Positions 52,015 through 59,702 of a stretch of DNA of 64,000 nt are shown here, one piece after another; position 1 is the first letter of the stretch, and each line of letters starts with the position of its first letter. The notes beneath the pieces were generated by a model. The model did no database searches. It saw nothing but the letters and a program-made list of their open reading frames with translations, and had not been told where the DNA came from. The stretch is from assembly GCF_002646595.1 (NCBI RefSeq), contig NZ_PDUD01000051.1, positions 26,402 through 90,401 on the forward strand, given 5' to 3'. Source of the stretch: Flavilitoribacter nigricans DSM 23189 = NBRC 102662. GTDB taxonomy: Bacteria; Bacteroidota; Bacteroidia; Chitinophagales; Saprospiraceae. Position numbers and translations under genes: made by a program.

Positions 52015-52980
52015 ATGTCTAAACAACTCATAAAAGGACTGCACCACGTTACGGCAATGGCCAGCAGTCCGCAGCAAAATGTCGATTTTTACGTAGGGGT
52101 CTTGGGGCTTCGGCTGGTCAAAAAAACCGTCAACTTTGACGCTCCGGATGTATATCACCTCTACTACGGTGATGAGACCGGCAATCCCGGAAGTATCCTG
52201 ACGTTCTTTCCGTTTCGGAATATCCGTCCGGGAGCGCACGGTTTGGGGCAGGCGGCTACCACTACTTTTTCCATTCCCAAAAGTGCCATTGATTACTGGC
52301 TGAAACGCTTTGAGCATCTGCAGGTAAGTCATAAACCACCGCAGGAACGCTTTGATGAGGTAGTCATTTACTTTGAAGACTGGGACGGGCTCGGCCTGGA
52401 ACTGATCGCCAATGACCGGGATCAACGGGCGCCTTTCACCTACGGCCACATCCCGCTGGAACACTCCATTCGCGGTTTTTACAGCGTGGAACTCTGGGAG
52501 AGTACTTACGAGCGAACCGAGTCTCTACTGGTAAAACTGGATCACCAGTTTGTCCGGGAGAGTGGTCCGCGCCGCCGGTATTCCACCCACGAAAAAGGAG
52601 AACCGGGTAAGATCATCGATATCGTCTGGGATGCTCAGAAACAGTACGGAATGGACGGTAGCGGTACGGTGCACCACATTGCTTTCGATACGCCTTCGGA
52701 TGCGGATCAGCTGGCGGTGCGGGAGAAACTACTTACTTCCGGCGTCCGAACCACGCAGGTGCTGGACCGGCAGTATTTCCATTCGATCTATTTCCGCGAA
52801 CCGGGTGGGGTGCTCTTCGAAGTGGCGACTACTCCTCCGGGTTTTCTCTACGATGAGGACAAAGCAAATCTGGGCGAATCCTTGAAGCTTCCCCCCTGGG
52901 AAGAACACCGCCGGGAATACATTGAAAATTTATTACAACCGATAACTTTAAATCCAGAAAAATATGCATCGCCATCATAA
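52015..52980 (+). CDS. Ring-cleaving dioxygenase of the VOC superfamily (MhqO-like)
   Basis: The 321-residue product has two VOC domains: LIKGLHHVTAMASSPQQNVD with the first His and a C-terminal domain with GTVHHIAFDTPSDADQLA and IYFREPGGVLFEVATTPPGF, which supplies the second His and the Glu. The FYVGVLGLRLVKKTVNFD and DPRGFYSVEL-like RGFYSVELWE segments match proteins annotated as hydroquinone or catechol ring-cleavage enzymes. It overlaps the next gene by 17 bases; the dioxygenase plus carboxylesterase pair matches mhqO-mhqD operons for quinone detoxification. Confidence 0.9.
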   Translation: MSKQLIKGLHHVTAMASSPQQNVDFYVGVLGLRLVKKTVNFDAPDVYHLYYGDETGNPGSILTFFPFRNIRPGAHGLGQAATTTFSIPKSAIDYWLKRFEHLQVSHKPPQERFDEVVIYFEDWDGLGLELIANDRDQRAPFTYGHIPLEHSIRGFYSVELWESTYERTESLLVKLDHQFVRESGPRRRYSTHEKGEPGKIIDIVWDAQKQYGMDGSGTVHHIAFDTPSDADQLAVREKLLTSGVRTTQVLDRQYFHSIYFREPGGVLFEVATTPPGFLYDEDKANLGESLKLPPWEEHRREYIENLLQPITLNPEKYASPS

Positions 52981-53596
52981 AAATGTAGTCACCGCCGGCA
53001 AGGCACTTTCCGAAGCGTCCAAAGCCATGATCATGATCCACGGCCGGGGCGGCAGCGCTGCGGGCATTCTGGAGATCGCCGAGAGCCTGGAGGTCGCGGA
53101 CTTCGCCCTGCTGGCACCGCAGGCGAACCAGCACACTTGGTATCCCTACAGCTTCATGGCACCGGTGGCCAACAATCAGCCGGGACTGGATACCGGGCTG
53201 GCGGTCATCGGAGAAATTTTAGACGATATCCTCGCCGCCGGGATCAGCCGGGAAAACATCTATTTACTGGGATTTTCCCAGGGAGCCTGTCTGACGTCGG
53301 AATTCCTGGCCCGGAACGCGGGCCACTTTGGCGGAGCTTTCATCTACAGCGGTGGAGTGATCGGAGCAGAAGTTGACCGTTCCAACTACAGCGGAGATTT
53401 CGAGGGGACGCCCATTCTGCTCGGGTGCAGCGATGTGGATGCCCATGTTCCCCTACACCGGGTACAGGATACCACCAGCATCTTCGCCGAGATGGGCGCG
53501 GAAGTTACCGAACGGATCTATCCGAACGGGCCGCATACGATACTGGCGGATGAAATTGAGTTAACCAACCGGATCCTGACGCGGAGCCAGTCGTAA
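52964..53596 (+). CDS. Phospholipase/carboxylesterase-type alpha/beta hydrolase (MhqD-like)
   Basis: The 210-residue product starts within the end of the dioxygenase gene. It shows IMIHGRGGSAAGI near the N-terminus, the nucleophile elbow LLGFSQGACLTSEFL (Ser), a late Asp in GCSDVDAHVPLHRV and the catalytic His in YPNGPHTILADEI. No signal peptide is present. By analogy with mhqD it may process ring-cleavage products or detoxify quinone adducts. Its stop lies 9 bp from the convergent propeller gene. Confidence 0.93.
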   Translation: MHRHHKNVVTAGKALSEASKAMIMIHGRGGSAAGILEIAESLEVADFALLAPQANQHTWYPYSFMAPVANNQPGLDTGLAVIGEILDDILAAGISRENIYLLGFSQGACLTSEFLARNAGHFGGAFIYSGGVIGAEVDRSNYSGDFEGTPILLGCSDVDAHVPLHRVQDTTSIFAEMGAEVTERIYPNGPHTILADEIELTNRILTRSQS

Positions 53597-53605
53597 GCGG
53601 GAAGC

Positions 53606-54577
53606 TCATCGGAGTTCCTGAATACGGATGTTTTCGCGCCCCGGACCTCCGGATTGGACCAGTACTTTCGTTCCGTCCGGATGAATGGAAAAGGCACGGC
53701 CGTCTCCCAGCTTTTGCCGCCCGCTGCCATCGGGATGAATTCGGTAGAATTCCCAATCGCCCTTGCTGTTGGTATTGATGAGCAGGGAGCGACCGTCCGG
53801 AAACCACAGCGGGCGGTGATCACCCAGTGTATCGCTCACTCTCCGGAGCCTTTGTTCCTTCAGGTCGAGCGTGTAGACGGCAAAGTTCCGGTGGAGACCA
53901 TCCTGATCGGCGATAAAAGCCAGGTGCCGTCCATCGGGCGCAAAAACGGGATCAATAGGACCAGGCGGGAGATCCGGCAGTGACCGGATCTCCTGCTTGT
54001 ATACATTCAGCAGGTAAAGATGCTGTTCCCCTTCCCGGTCGGAACCAAAGGCGAACCACTGACCGTCCGGCGACCAGGAAAAATTCCGGTCCGGTGCCGG
54101 GTGGTCCGTCAGGTTGACGTCCAGGTGATCGAACAGATCTTTCAGACAAATATCCGCCTCCCCTCTTTTAGTCGAACAGCTATAGGTAATACTGCGGCCC
54201 TGCGGGTGCCAGTCAAAGAACATCGGATCGGTAGGGTGGGTCATTAGGCGCATGGGCTCGGCCCCGTCACTATCCATAACCGTTAGCGTACCTCCGGACA
54301 AGTAGAGCAGCTTGTTGCCGTTGGGCGACCATTTGAATTCCTCAACATCCTCTTTTGCGTGGCTGAGTTGGCGGGTGCTATGGGTTTCCAGATCGTACCG
54401 GTACAATTGATACCGCCCAATCTCATTGGATAGAAAAGCATAAGCCTGGCCATCCGGCGACCAGGCCGGCTGCAATTGTGCATATTGCGCGAAGGCAGTT
54501 GGTAAATATCCCAAATGAAGCAGTATTCCGATCACTATCCAGCGGAATGGCCGGTTCCCAATGCTTTGGTTGCTCAA
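53606..54577 (-). CDS. Secreted TolB/WD40-like beta-propeller protein
   Basis: The 323-residue product has a hydrophobic signal (FRWIVIGILLHLGYLPTAFA). It consists of PD40-type repeats: QPAWSPDGQAYAFLS, FKWSPNGNKLLYLSG, FSWSPDGQWFAFGS, PVFAPDGRHLAFIA and PLWFPDGRSLLINT, roughly six blades. Such proteins occur beside transporters, peptidases and sensors; a scaffold or binding role is likely but no partner is clear. It ends 65 bp from the VPS10-type gene on the same strand. Confidence 0.9.
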   Translation of the reverse strand: MSNQSIGNRPFRWIVIGILLHLGYLPTAFAQYAQLQPAWSPDGQAYAFLSNEIGRYQLYRYDLETHSTRQLSHAKEDVEEFKWSPNGNKLLYLSGGTLTVMDSDGAEPMRLMTHPTDPMFFDWHPQGRSITYSCSTKRGEADICLKDLFDHLDVNLTDHPAPDRNFSWSPDGQWFAFGSDREGEQHLYLLNVYKQEIRSLPDLPPGPIDPVFAPDGRHLAFIADQDGLHRNFAVYTLDLKEQRLRRVSDTLGDHRPLWFPDGRSLLINTNSKGDWEFYRIHPDGSGRQKLGDGRAFSIHPDGTKVLVQSGGPGRENIRIQELR

Positions 54578-54642
54578 TGTTTAAGATTTTACGATCATTT
54601 CGGATTCTACCAACTCCCACAAGGCACCTTGAATACTCCAGT

Positions 54643-57600
54643 CTAACTCTTCGTCGCCTTCCGTTTGATCCCAATGATATTTTTCTTGCGGACCAGTTCA
54701 TTAAAGGTCCGGACGCTTTCGCTCAGAGAGGCCTCTACCTTTTGTTCCAGATCCGTCCAGGCTTCATCCAGGTCCGTCCAGCGTTCGTAGGCCGCGGCAT
54801 TGGGGCGACCTTCCCGTCCGCCGGAAATGTAGCCGTCCGCTCCGGTTACGTAATTGTAGTTTTCCACCAACTGATTGTCCAGTCGCGGCGCAAAACGGAT
54901 CGGATCCTGATTACTTTCATTTTTGGTTTGGATCAGTTGTTCTTCCAGTGCCGTCAGTTCTTGCAGGATGCTGTCGGCGGCGGTATTTACCTCCTGATCT
55001 TCGGTTTGCCCTTTCATCCAGCTGATCTGTTCTTTGACCGACCGGATCTCCTGGACCGATTCGTGCACTGCGGAAATGGCATCCCGGATCTCCAGTCCCA
55101 ATCGTAACTGCTCCTCGTAATCCGCTTCATCGATCTCTTCGGCAATGCGCGGATCCTCTTCTACTTCCACCTGTTGGGTCAAGATCTCATCACCGTAAGT
55201 CAGCCGGATATCATAGGTGCCCGGAGGCGCTTTAACGCCGCCCGTATACCCCCAGACGATGGTGCCGTCCATGAGCGTCGGCCCTTCGTAGGTCAGATCC
55301 CAGTTGATGCGATTGAGTCCTTCCTTCGGTTTCAGCTGGGCCGTTTTGTGTTGTTTCGCCGTCAGGGAATCACTGGAGAATACCTGTACCAGCCGGGCAT
55401 CCGCATCGATCACTTCGATCCGGACATCGCCTTCAATAGAGTCCTGCAGGGCGTAATGGATCAGAGCTCCCGAAGGGCGCGCCGTGGGAGCGTTATCGCC
55501 CAGGAAGCCGGCTCCGCCGTCGTTTACCTTAAAGGCCGGTCGCATCTCGAAAAGATACACCTGTTTTTCGGCCAGGTCATCACTCATCTCACGAATGGGA
55601 CTGAGGTCATCCAGGATCCAGAACGAACGTCCCTGCGTGGACATGACGAGATCTCCCTGGTGTACCCGAAGATCCGTGATCGGCGTGATCGGCAGATCTC
55701 CCTGCATGGGTTGCCAGTGTGCGCCCTCGTCAAAGGACACGAAAAGTCCGAACTCCGTCCCGGCGTACAACAATCCTTTGCGTTCGGGGTCCTCCCGAAC
55801 GACCCGTACCGGATAATCCGCCGGGATACCGTTTTTCCCACTGGTGATCCGTTTCCAGCTTTTACCGTAATCATTGGTCATGAATATATAGGGGGCAAAA
55901 TCATCGAAGCGGTACTTATGGACCGCCACAAAAGCCCGGCCGGCCTGATGGGTGGAAAGGTCGATCTTGTTCACCGTACCGTATTTGGGCATGGCCGGGG
56001 GCGTAATCTCCTGCCAATTCGCGCCGTCGTTGCGGGTGATGTGGAGCCGGCCGTCATCGGTACCGGCCCAGATCGTTTCCGCTTCATTGGGATCAGGAAC
56101 GATCTCAAAAACCACATTGTAGATCTCTACTCCGGTGATATCGTGGTTGATCGGTCCGCCGGAATAATCGAGATGCTCCGGGGTATTGGTACTCAGATCC
56201 GGGCTGATCACCCGCCAGGTCTTACCGCCGTCTTTTGACTGGTGAACGTGCTGGGATCCGTGGTAGATCACTTCCGAATCGTGGGGCGATACGGCCATGG
56301 GCGATACCCACTGAAAGCGGTATTTCAAATTCTTGGCGGCTTCCCCCAACTGGAGTTGCGGATAGGCCATGATATTGTTTACCTGATCTTTCGCCAGGTC
56401 GTACTTATCCATTACCCCACCGTAGCAACCGGCATAAACGATATTCGGGTTGTTCGGATCCAGGGCAACCGGACCGGTTTCACAACCACCTACTGAATAC
56501 CAGTGCTGTTTGGCGTGCAGGGTATTGTTGGAAGACCAGGCTGGTATACTGATAGTGGTATTATCCTGCTGGGCACCGTACAATCGGTAAGGCAGGCCGT
56601 TATCCACAACTACACCGTAGATCTCCGCCGTGGGCTGATTGAGGTAAGTAGACCAGGTTTTACCACCGTTCAGCGTAACCTGAGCGCCGCCGTCATCCGC
56701 CACGATCATCACTTTCGGGTTGTCGGGGTTGATCCAGAGGTCGTGTACATCGCCGTGCGGCACCGGTATGCCTTCGTAATTCTTTCCACCGTCCACCGAG
56801 CGATACAGCCCGGTATTCAGTGCATAAACCGTATTTTCATCCTGCGGATCAGCCACCATGTGGGTATAGTACCAGGCCCGTTGCCGGAGTTTATTTTCTT
56901 TGTTGATCCGCGTCCAGGTTTTGCCCGCATCATCCGAGCGGTAAACGCCACCCGCCGGTTCGGCCTCGATGATCGCCCAGACCCGGTCCGGATTAGCCGG
57001 CGATAAAGTCAGTCCGATCTTACCCGTCAGGCCGGTCGGTAGTCCGCCCGCCAATTTGGCCCAGGTATCGCCGCCGTCAATGGATCTATAAACCCCGCCG
57101 TCTTCCGAGCCGGAGATCATACTCCAGGGTTTGCGTTCCGCCCGCCACATGCCCGCGTACAGGACCCGTGGGTTGGAGGGGTTGATGATCAGCGATACCG
57201 CCCCGGTCTGATCCGATACCTGCAGTACCGCTTCCCAGGTAGCGCCGCCGTCCCGGGAACGGTAAACACCGCGTTCGGGATTAGGCCCGAAAATATGCCC
57301 CAGAGCGGCTACATAGACCAGATCCGGGTCTTTGGGATGGATCCGGATCTTGCCGATCTGTCCGGCTTCCGGCAGGCCACTGAATTTCCAGCTTTTCCCA
57401 CCGTCGGTCGACTTCCAGATCCCCCTGCCCTGCGAGATATTCCCCCGCGGATCGGCCGATCCGGTACCGACATAAATGACATTAGGGTCAGCTTCAGAAA
57501 CTGCAACGGCTCCAATCCCGCCGCCAAAGAAACCGTCGGATATATTCTGCCAACTACCACCGGCGTCGGTACTTTCCCAGAGACCACCGCCGGTGGTACC

Positions 57601-57816
57601 CATCAGAAAACTAAAGGGCGCTCCCGGTCGGCCGGAAACTGCCGTCGATCGGCCACCGCGAAACGGTCCGGCCATTCGGTACTGCAGGTTACTCAGGAGA
57701 TTGGTATCGACCACCGTATTCCCGTTTTGCTGGGCGGTGACCGGTGCGTAGGTAAAAAGGTTAAAGGCTAACAATACGGCCAGTAAATGCCGCATGAGGA
57801 TTGCAGGTTGTTTCAT
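54643..57816 (-). CDS. Secreted VPS10/sortilin-type BNR-repeat propeller protein (second copy)
   Basis: The 1057-residue product has a signal peptide (LLAVLLAFNLFTYAPVTAQ) and the same order of parts as the protein at 5836-9138: Asp-box repeats (STDAGGSWQN, STDGGKSWKF, SRDGGATWEA, SIDGGDTWAK, SDDAGKTWTR, TRNDGANWQE), a beta-sandwich region (GLNRINWDLTYEGPTLMDG) and a helical end (LQELTALEEQLIQTKNESN). The two are related in architecture but divergent. No catalytic residues can be named. The last residues KKNIIGIKRKATKS are unusually basic. Confidence 0.9.
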   Translation of the reverse strand: MKQPAILMRHLLAVLLAFNLFTYAPVTAQQNGNTVVDTNLLSNLQYRMAGPFRGGRSTAVSGRPGAPFSFLMGTTGGGLWESTDAGGSWQNISDGFFGGGIGAVAVSEADPNVIYVGTGSADPRGNISQGRGIWKSTDGGKSWKFSGLPEAGQIGKIRIHPKDPDLVYVAALGHIFGPNPERGVYRSRDGGATWEAVLQVSDQTGAVSLIINPSNPRVLYAGMWRAERKPWSMISGSEDGGVYRSIDGGDTWAKLAGGLPTGLTGKIGLTLSPANPDRVWAIIEAEPAGGVYRSDDAGKTWTRINKENKLRQRAWYYTHMVADPQDENTVYALNTGLYRSVDGGKNYEGIPVPHGDVHDLWINPDNPKVMIVADDGGAQVTLNGGKTWSTYLNQPTAEIYGVVVDNGLPYRLYGAQQDNTTISIPAWSSNNTLHAKQHWYSVGGCETGPVALDPNNPNIVYAGCYGGVMDKYDLAKDQVNNIMAYPQLQLGEAAKNLKYRFQWVSPMAVSPHDSEVIYHGSQHVHQSKDGGKTWRVISPDLSTNTPEHLDYSGGPINHDITGVEIYNVVFEIVPDPNEAETIWAGTDDGRLHITRNDGANWQEITPPAMPKYGTVNKIDLSTHQAGRAFVAVHKYRFDDFAPYIFMTNDYGKSWKRITSGKNGIPADYPVRVVREDPERKGLLYAGTEFGLFVSFDEGAHWQPMQGDLPITPITDLRVHQGDLVMSTQGRSFWILDDLSPIREMSDDLAEKQVYLFEMRPAFKVNDGGAGFLGDNAPTARPSGALIHYALQDSIEGDVRIEVIDADARLVQVFSSDSLTAKQHKTAQLKPKEGLNRINWDLTYEGPTLMDGTIVWGYTGGVKAPPGTYDIRLTYGDEILTQQVEVEEDPRIAEEIDEADYEEQLRLGLEIRDAISAVHESVQEIRSVKEQISWMKGQTEDQEVNTAADSILQELTALEEQLIQTKNESNQDPIRFAPRLDNQLVENYNYVTGADGYISGGREGRPNAAAYERWTDLDEAWTDLEQKVEASLSESVRTFNELVRKKNIIGIKRKATKS

Positions 57817-57951
57817 ACTAGATCTTAGTTAGTTCAGAATGGGAATGTCCCGTCCGCCTGGTCAATGATAAGGTCTGGCCATGCGCAAGCAAACGGAGCA
57901 CTACCTGGTTATCGTACATTGCTCAAAAATAACGGACCACAGCTTCCGACC

Positions 57952-58878
57952 CTAATAAATATTTATTTTATCCTTCCAGTAGCCGCTTTTGGTGATCACT
58001 TCGGTCAGATAAATACCGGACGGCAGGTCACGGATATCAAGCGGCAGGCGAAAGCTGCCGGCTTCCAAATCGTAATCTCCGGCTTTTACCCGCCGACCGT
58101 TCAGGTCATACATGCGCAGGCTGACCGGCCCTTTTTCGACACCCTGCAGTGCGAAGTTAAGCTCCGTACTGGCCGGATTCGGATAGATCCGGACGACAGC
58201 CCGCTCCTCTCCTACTTTCGCGCTCACGATATCGGAATATTCAAACTGACCATCCAGGTCCAGTTGTTTAAGCCGGTAGTAATTGAAATCCGGGAGCGGA
58301 TAAGGGTCTGTAAATTTATAAAGATGGGGAACCTGGCTGGTACCCCGGCCCGCAACGAAGCCGATCGGTTGCCAGCCTATGCCGTCCGCGGATCTTTGGA
58401 CCTCAAAACCGGCATTGTCGAGTTCCGTTGCAATCAACCATTCCAGACGAATATGTTCCCGGTCGGGATACGCCTTGAAAGTGGTCCATTCCACCGGCAA
58501 CAGGTTAATTCCCGTAAACGAGCAGACCGAATTATTATCGCAGGTATTGCCCAGATCGCCGCCAATGGCCGCCGTAGAGCCCGGCACGTCACAGGCAAAA
58601 GCCGCGGTAACGGTCCATACGCGGGTCATCCCGGCGCGTACATTGGGACAGGAGGTACAGGTTGCGTTCGTAAAATCGATCAGATTGGAACTTACCGTAA
58701 AGAACGAAGAGTTATTGATGATCTCCAGTTCGATCACACACGGATCGCCGGATTGCGTGAGCACCACACTTACCATATCTATTCCCAAAAGATCATTCAT
58801 ACAGGTGAGTGGGCATTGAGCTCTTAATGACATCAGGATCGGGAGCAGGCTTCCCAGAATTAGGATTAGTTTTCTCAT
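57952..58878 (-). CDS. Secreted protein with T9SS C-terminal sorting domain
   Basis: The 308-residue product has a signal peptide (LILILGSLLPILMSLRAQ). The N-terminal ~130 residues are Cys-rich (CPLTCMNDLLG, NATCTSCPNVRAGMTR, NTCDNNSVC) and of unknown fold, followed by a VEWTTFKAYPDREHIRLEWL fibronectin-like segment. The last ~80 residues (VRIYPNPASTELNFAL to KDKINIY) are a T9SS sorting domain, so the protein should be exported and displayed. Function is unknown. Confidence 0.88.
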   Translation of the reverse strand: MRKLILILGSLLPILMSLRAQCPLTCMNDLLGIDMVSVVLTQSGDPCVIELEIINNSSFFTVSSNLIDFTNATCTSCPNVRAGMTRVWTVTAAFACDVPGSTAAIGGDLGNTCDNNSVCSFTGINLLPVEWTTFKAYPDREHIRLEWLIATELDNAGFEVQRSADGIGWQPIGFVAGRGTSQVPHLYKFTDPYPLPDFNYYRLKQLDLDGQFEYSDIVSAKVGEERAVVRIYPNPASTELNFALQGVEKGPVSLRMYDLNGRRVKAGDYDLEAGSFRLPLDIRDLPSGIYLTEVITKSGYWKDKINIY

Positions 58879-59702
58879 AGCATAGTTTTCTAAGGCCCGA
58901 TTATGATTAAATAATTCGGGTGGAAAATGTTAAAAATAAATAAGCATTCTCCGTATCCTTTAGTAGGCTGCAGCCGTTGACGGTCAGGACCGCTCACTTC
59001 CGCTCAGCGGGATCTTCTATTTATCTCCATTCCGCTACAGCACAAGCTGCATTAAATATAAAAAAATAAGCCCGCATGAGCTTAAACCTGCCGGCCCAAC
59101 AGCAACAGGTTTTCCTGACAATTCTTTATTCATTGGAAAAGCGGGCAACTCCATCCGATGTAGCTGATACAAATATCGCTTTCGAGGAAACATCTGAACT
59201 TTTTTGCTGTTCAAGCTTAGAACTGGTTTTAAGCTTGCTCCCAACAGGGGTCAATGCCGCGGCCTTAACAACCCAATGAACATTATTTTCCCGCAATTCT
59301 TTGGGAATACGACATCTCTTTCTCTCCGGGAGCCCCATAAAATCTTTGTAGGAACGGATGACCTTTTGCGATCACGCAGCCAATTCGGCCTGGCTATACC
59401 AGCCGGAAATTCCTGCAGATCATTTTACCCTTCGGCTTCATTTAATTTCCAGCATCTGGCATGGAAGAGATAGATCCTGAAGGATGGCGTTTTTGGGGAT
59501 TCCGACTTTCACCACTACACCCAGATAGACTGACCGAAGCGGTTGGGAGAAATCCAAAACCGCATTGCGTCGGTATGATTAATTTCGTTTTTGTGAAGTA
59601 GCAGGTTTTCACACCTTACCTGCTACAAAGATCCGATAAAGGCAACAAGTGTTACCGGCTCATCATATTTTTTTGATCGTTTTCCTATTCTAAAGGACCG
59701 TT
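58879..59702. other. 824-bp gap without a recognisable gene
   Basis: Short open frames exist on both strands (for example 59076-59279 + and 59126-59338 -), but they overlap each other, lack ribosome-binding sites or recognisable domains, and I do not support them as genes. I see no tRNA cloverleaf. The region may contain decayed coding sequence. The last 100 bp should hold the kinase promoter. Confidence 0.5.

Noticed and set aside
59126..59338. Small - strand open frame in the 824-bp gap
   Set aside because: It overlaps other short frames, has no start signal and I recognise no family.
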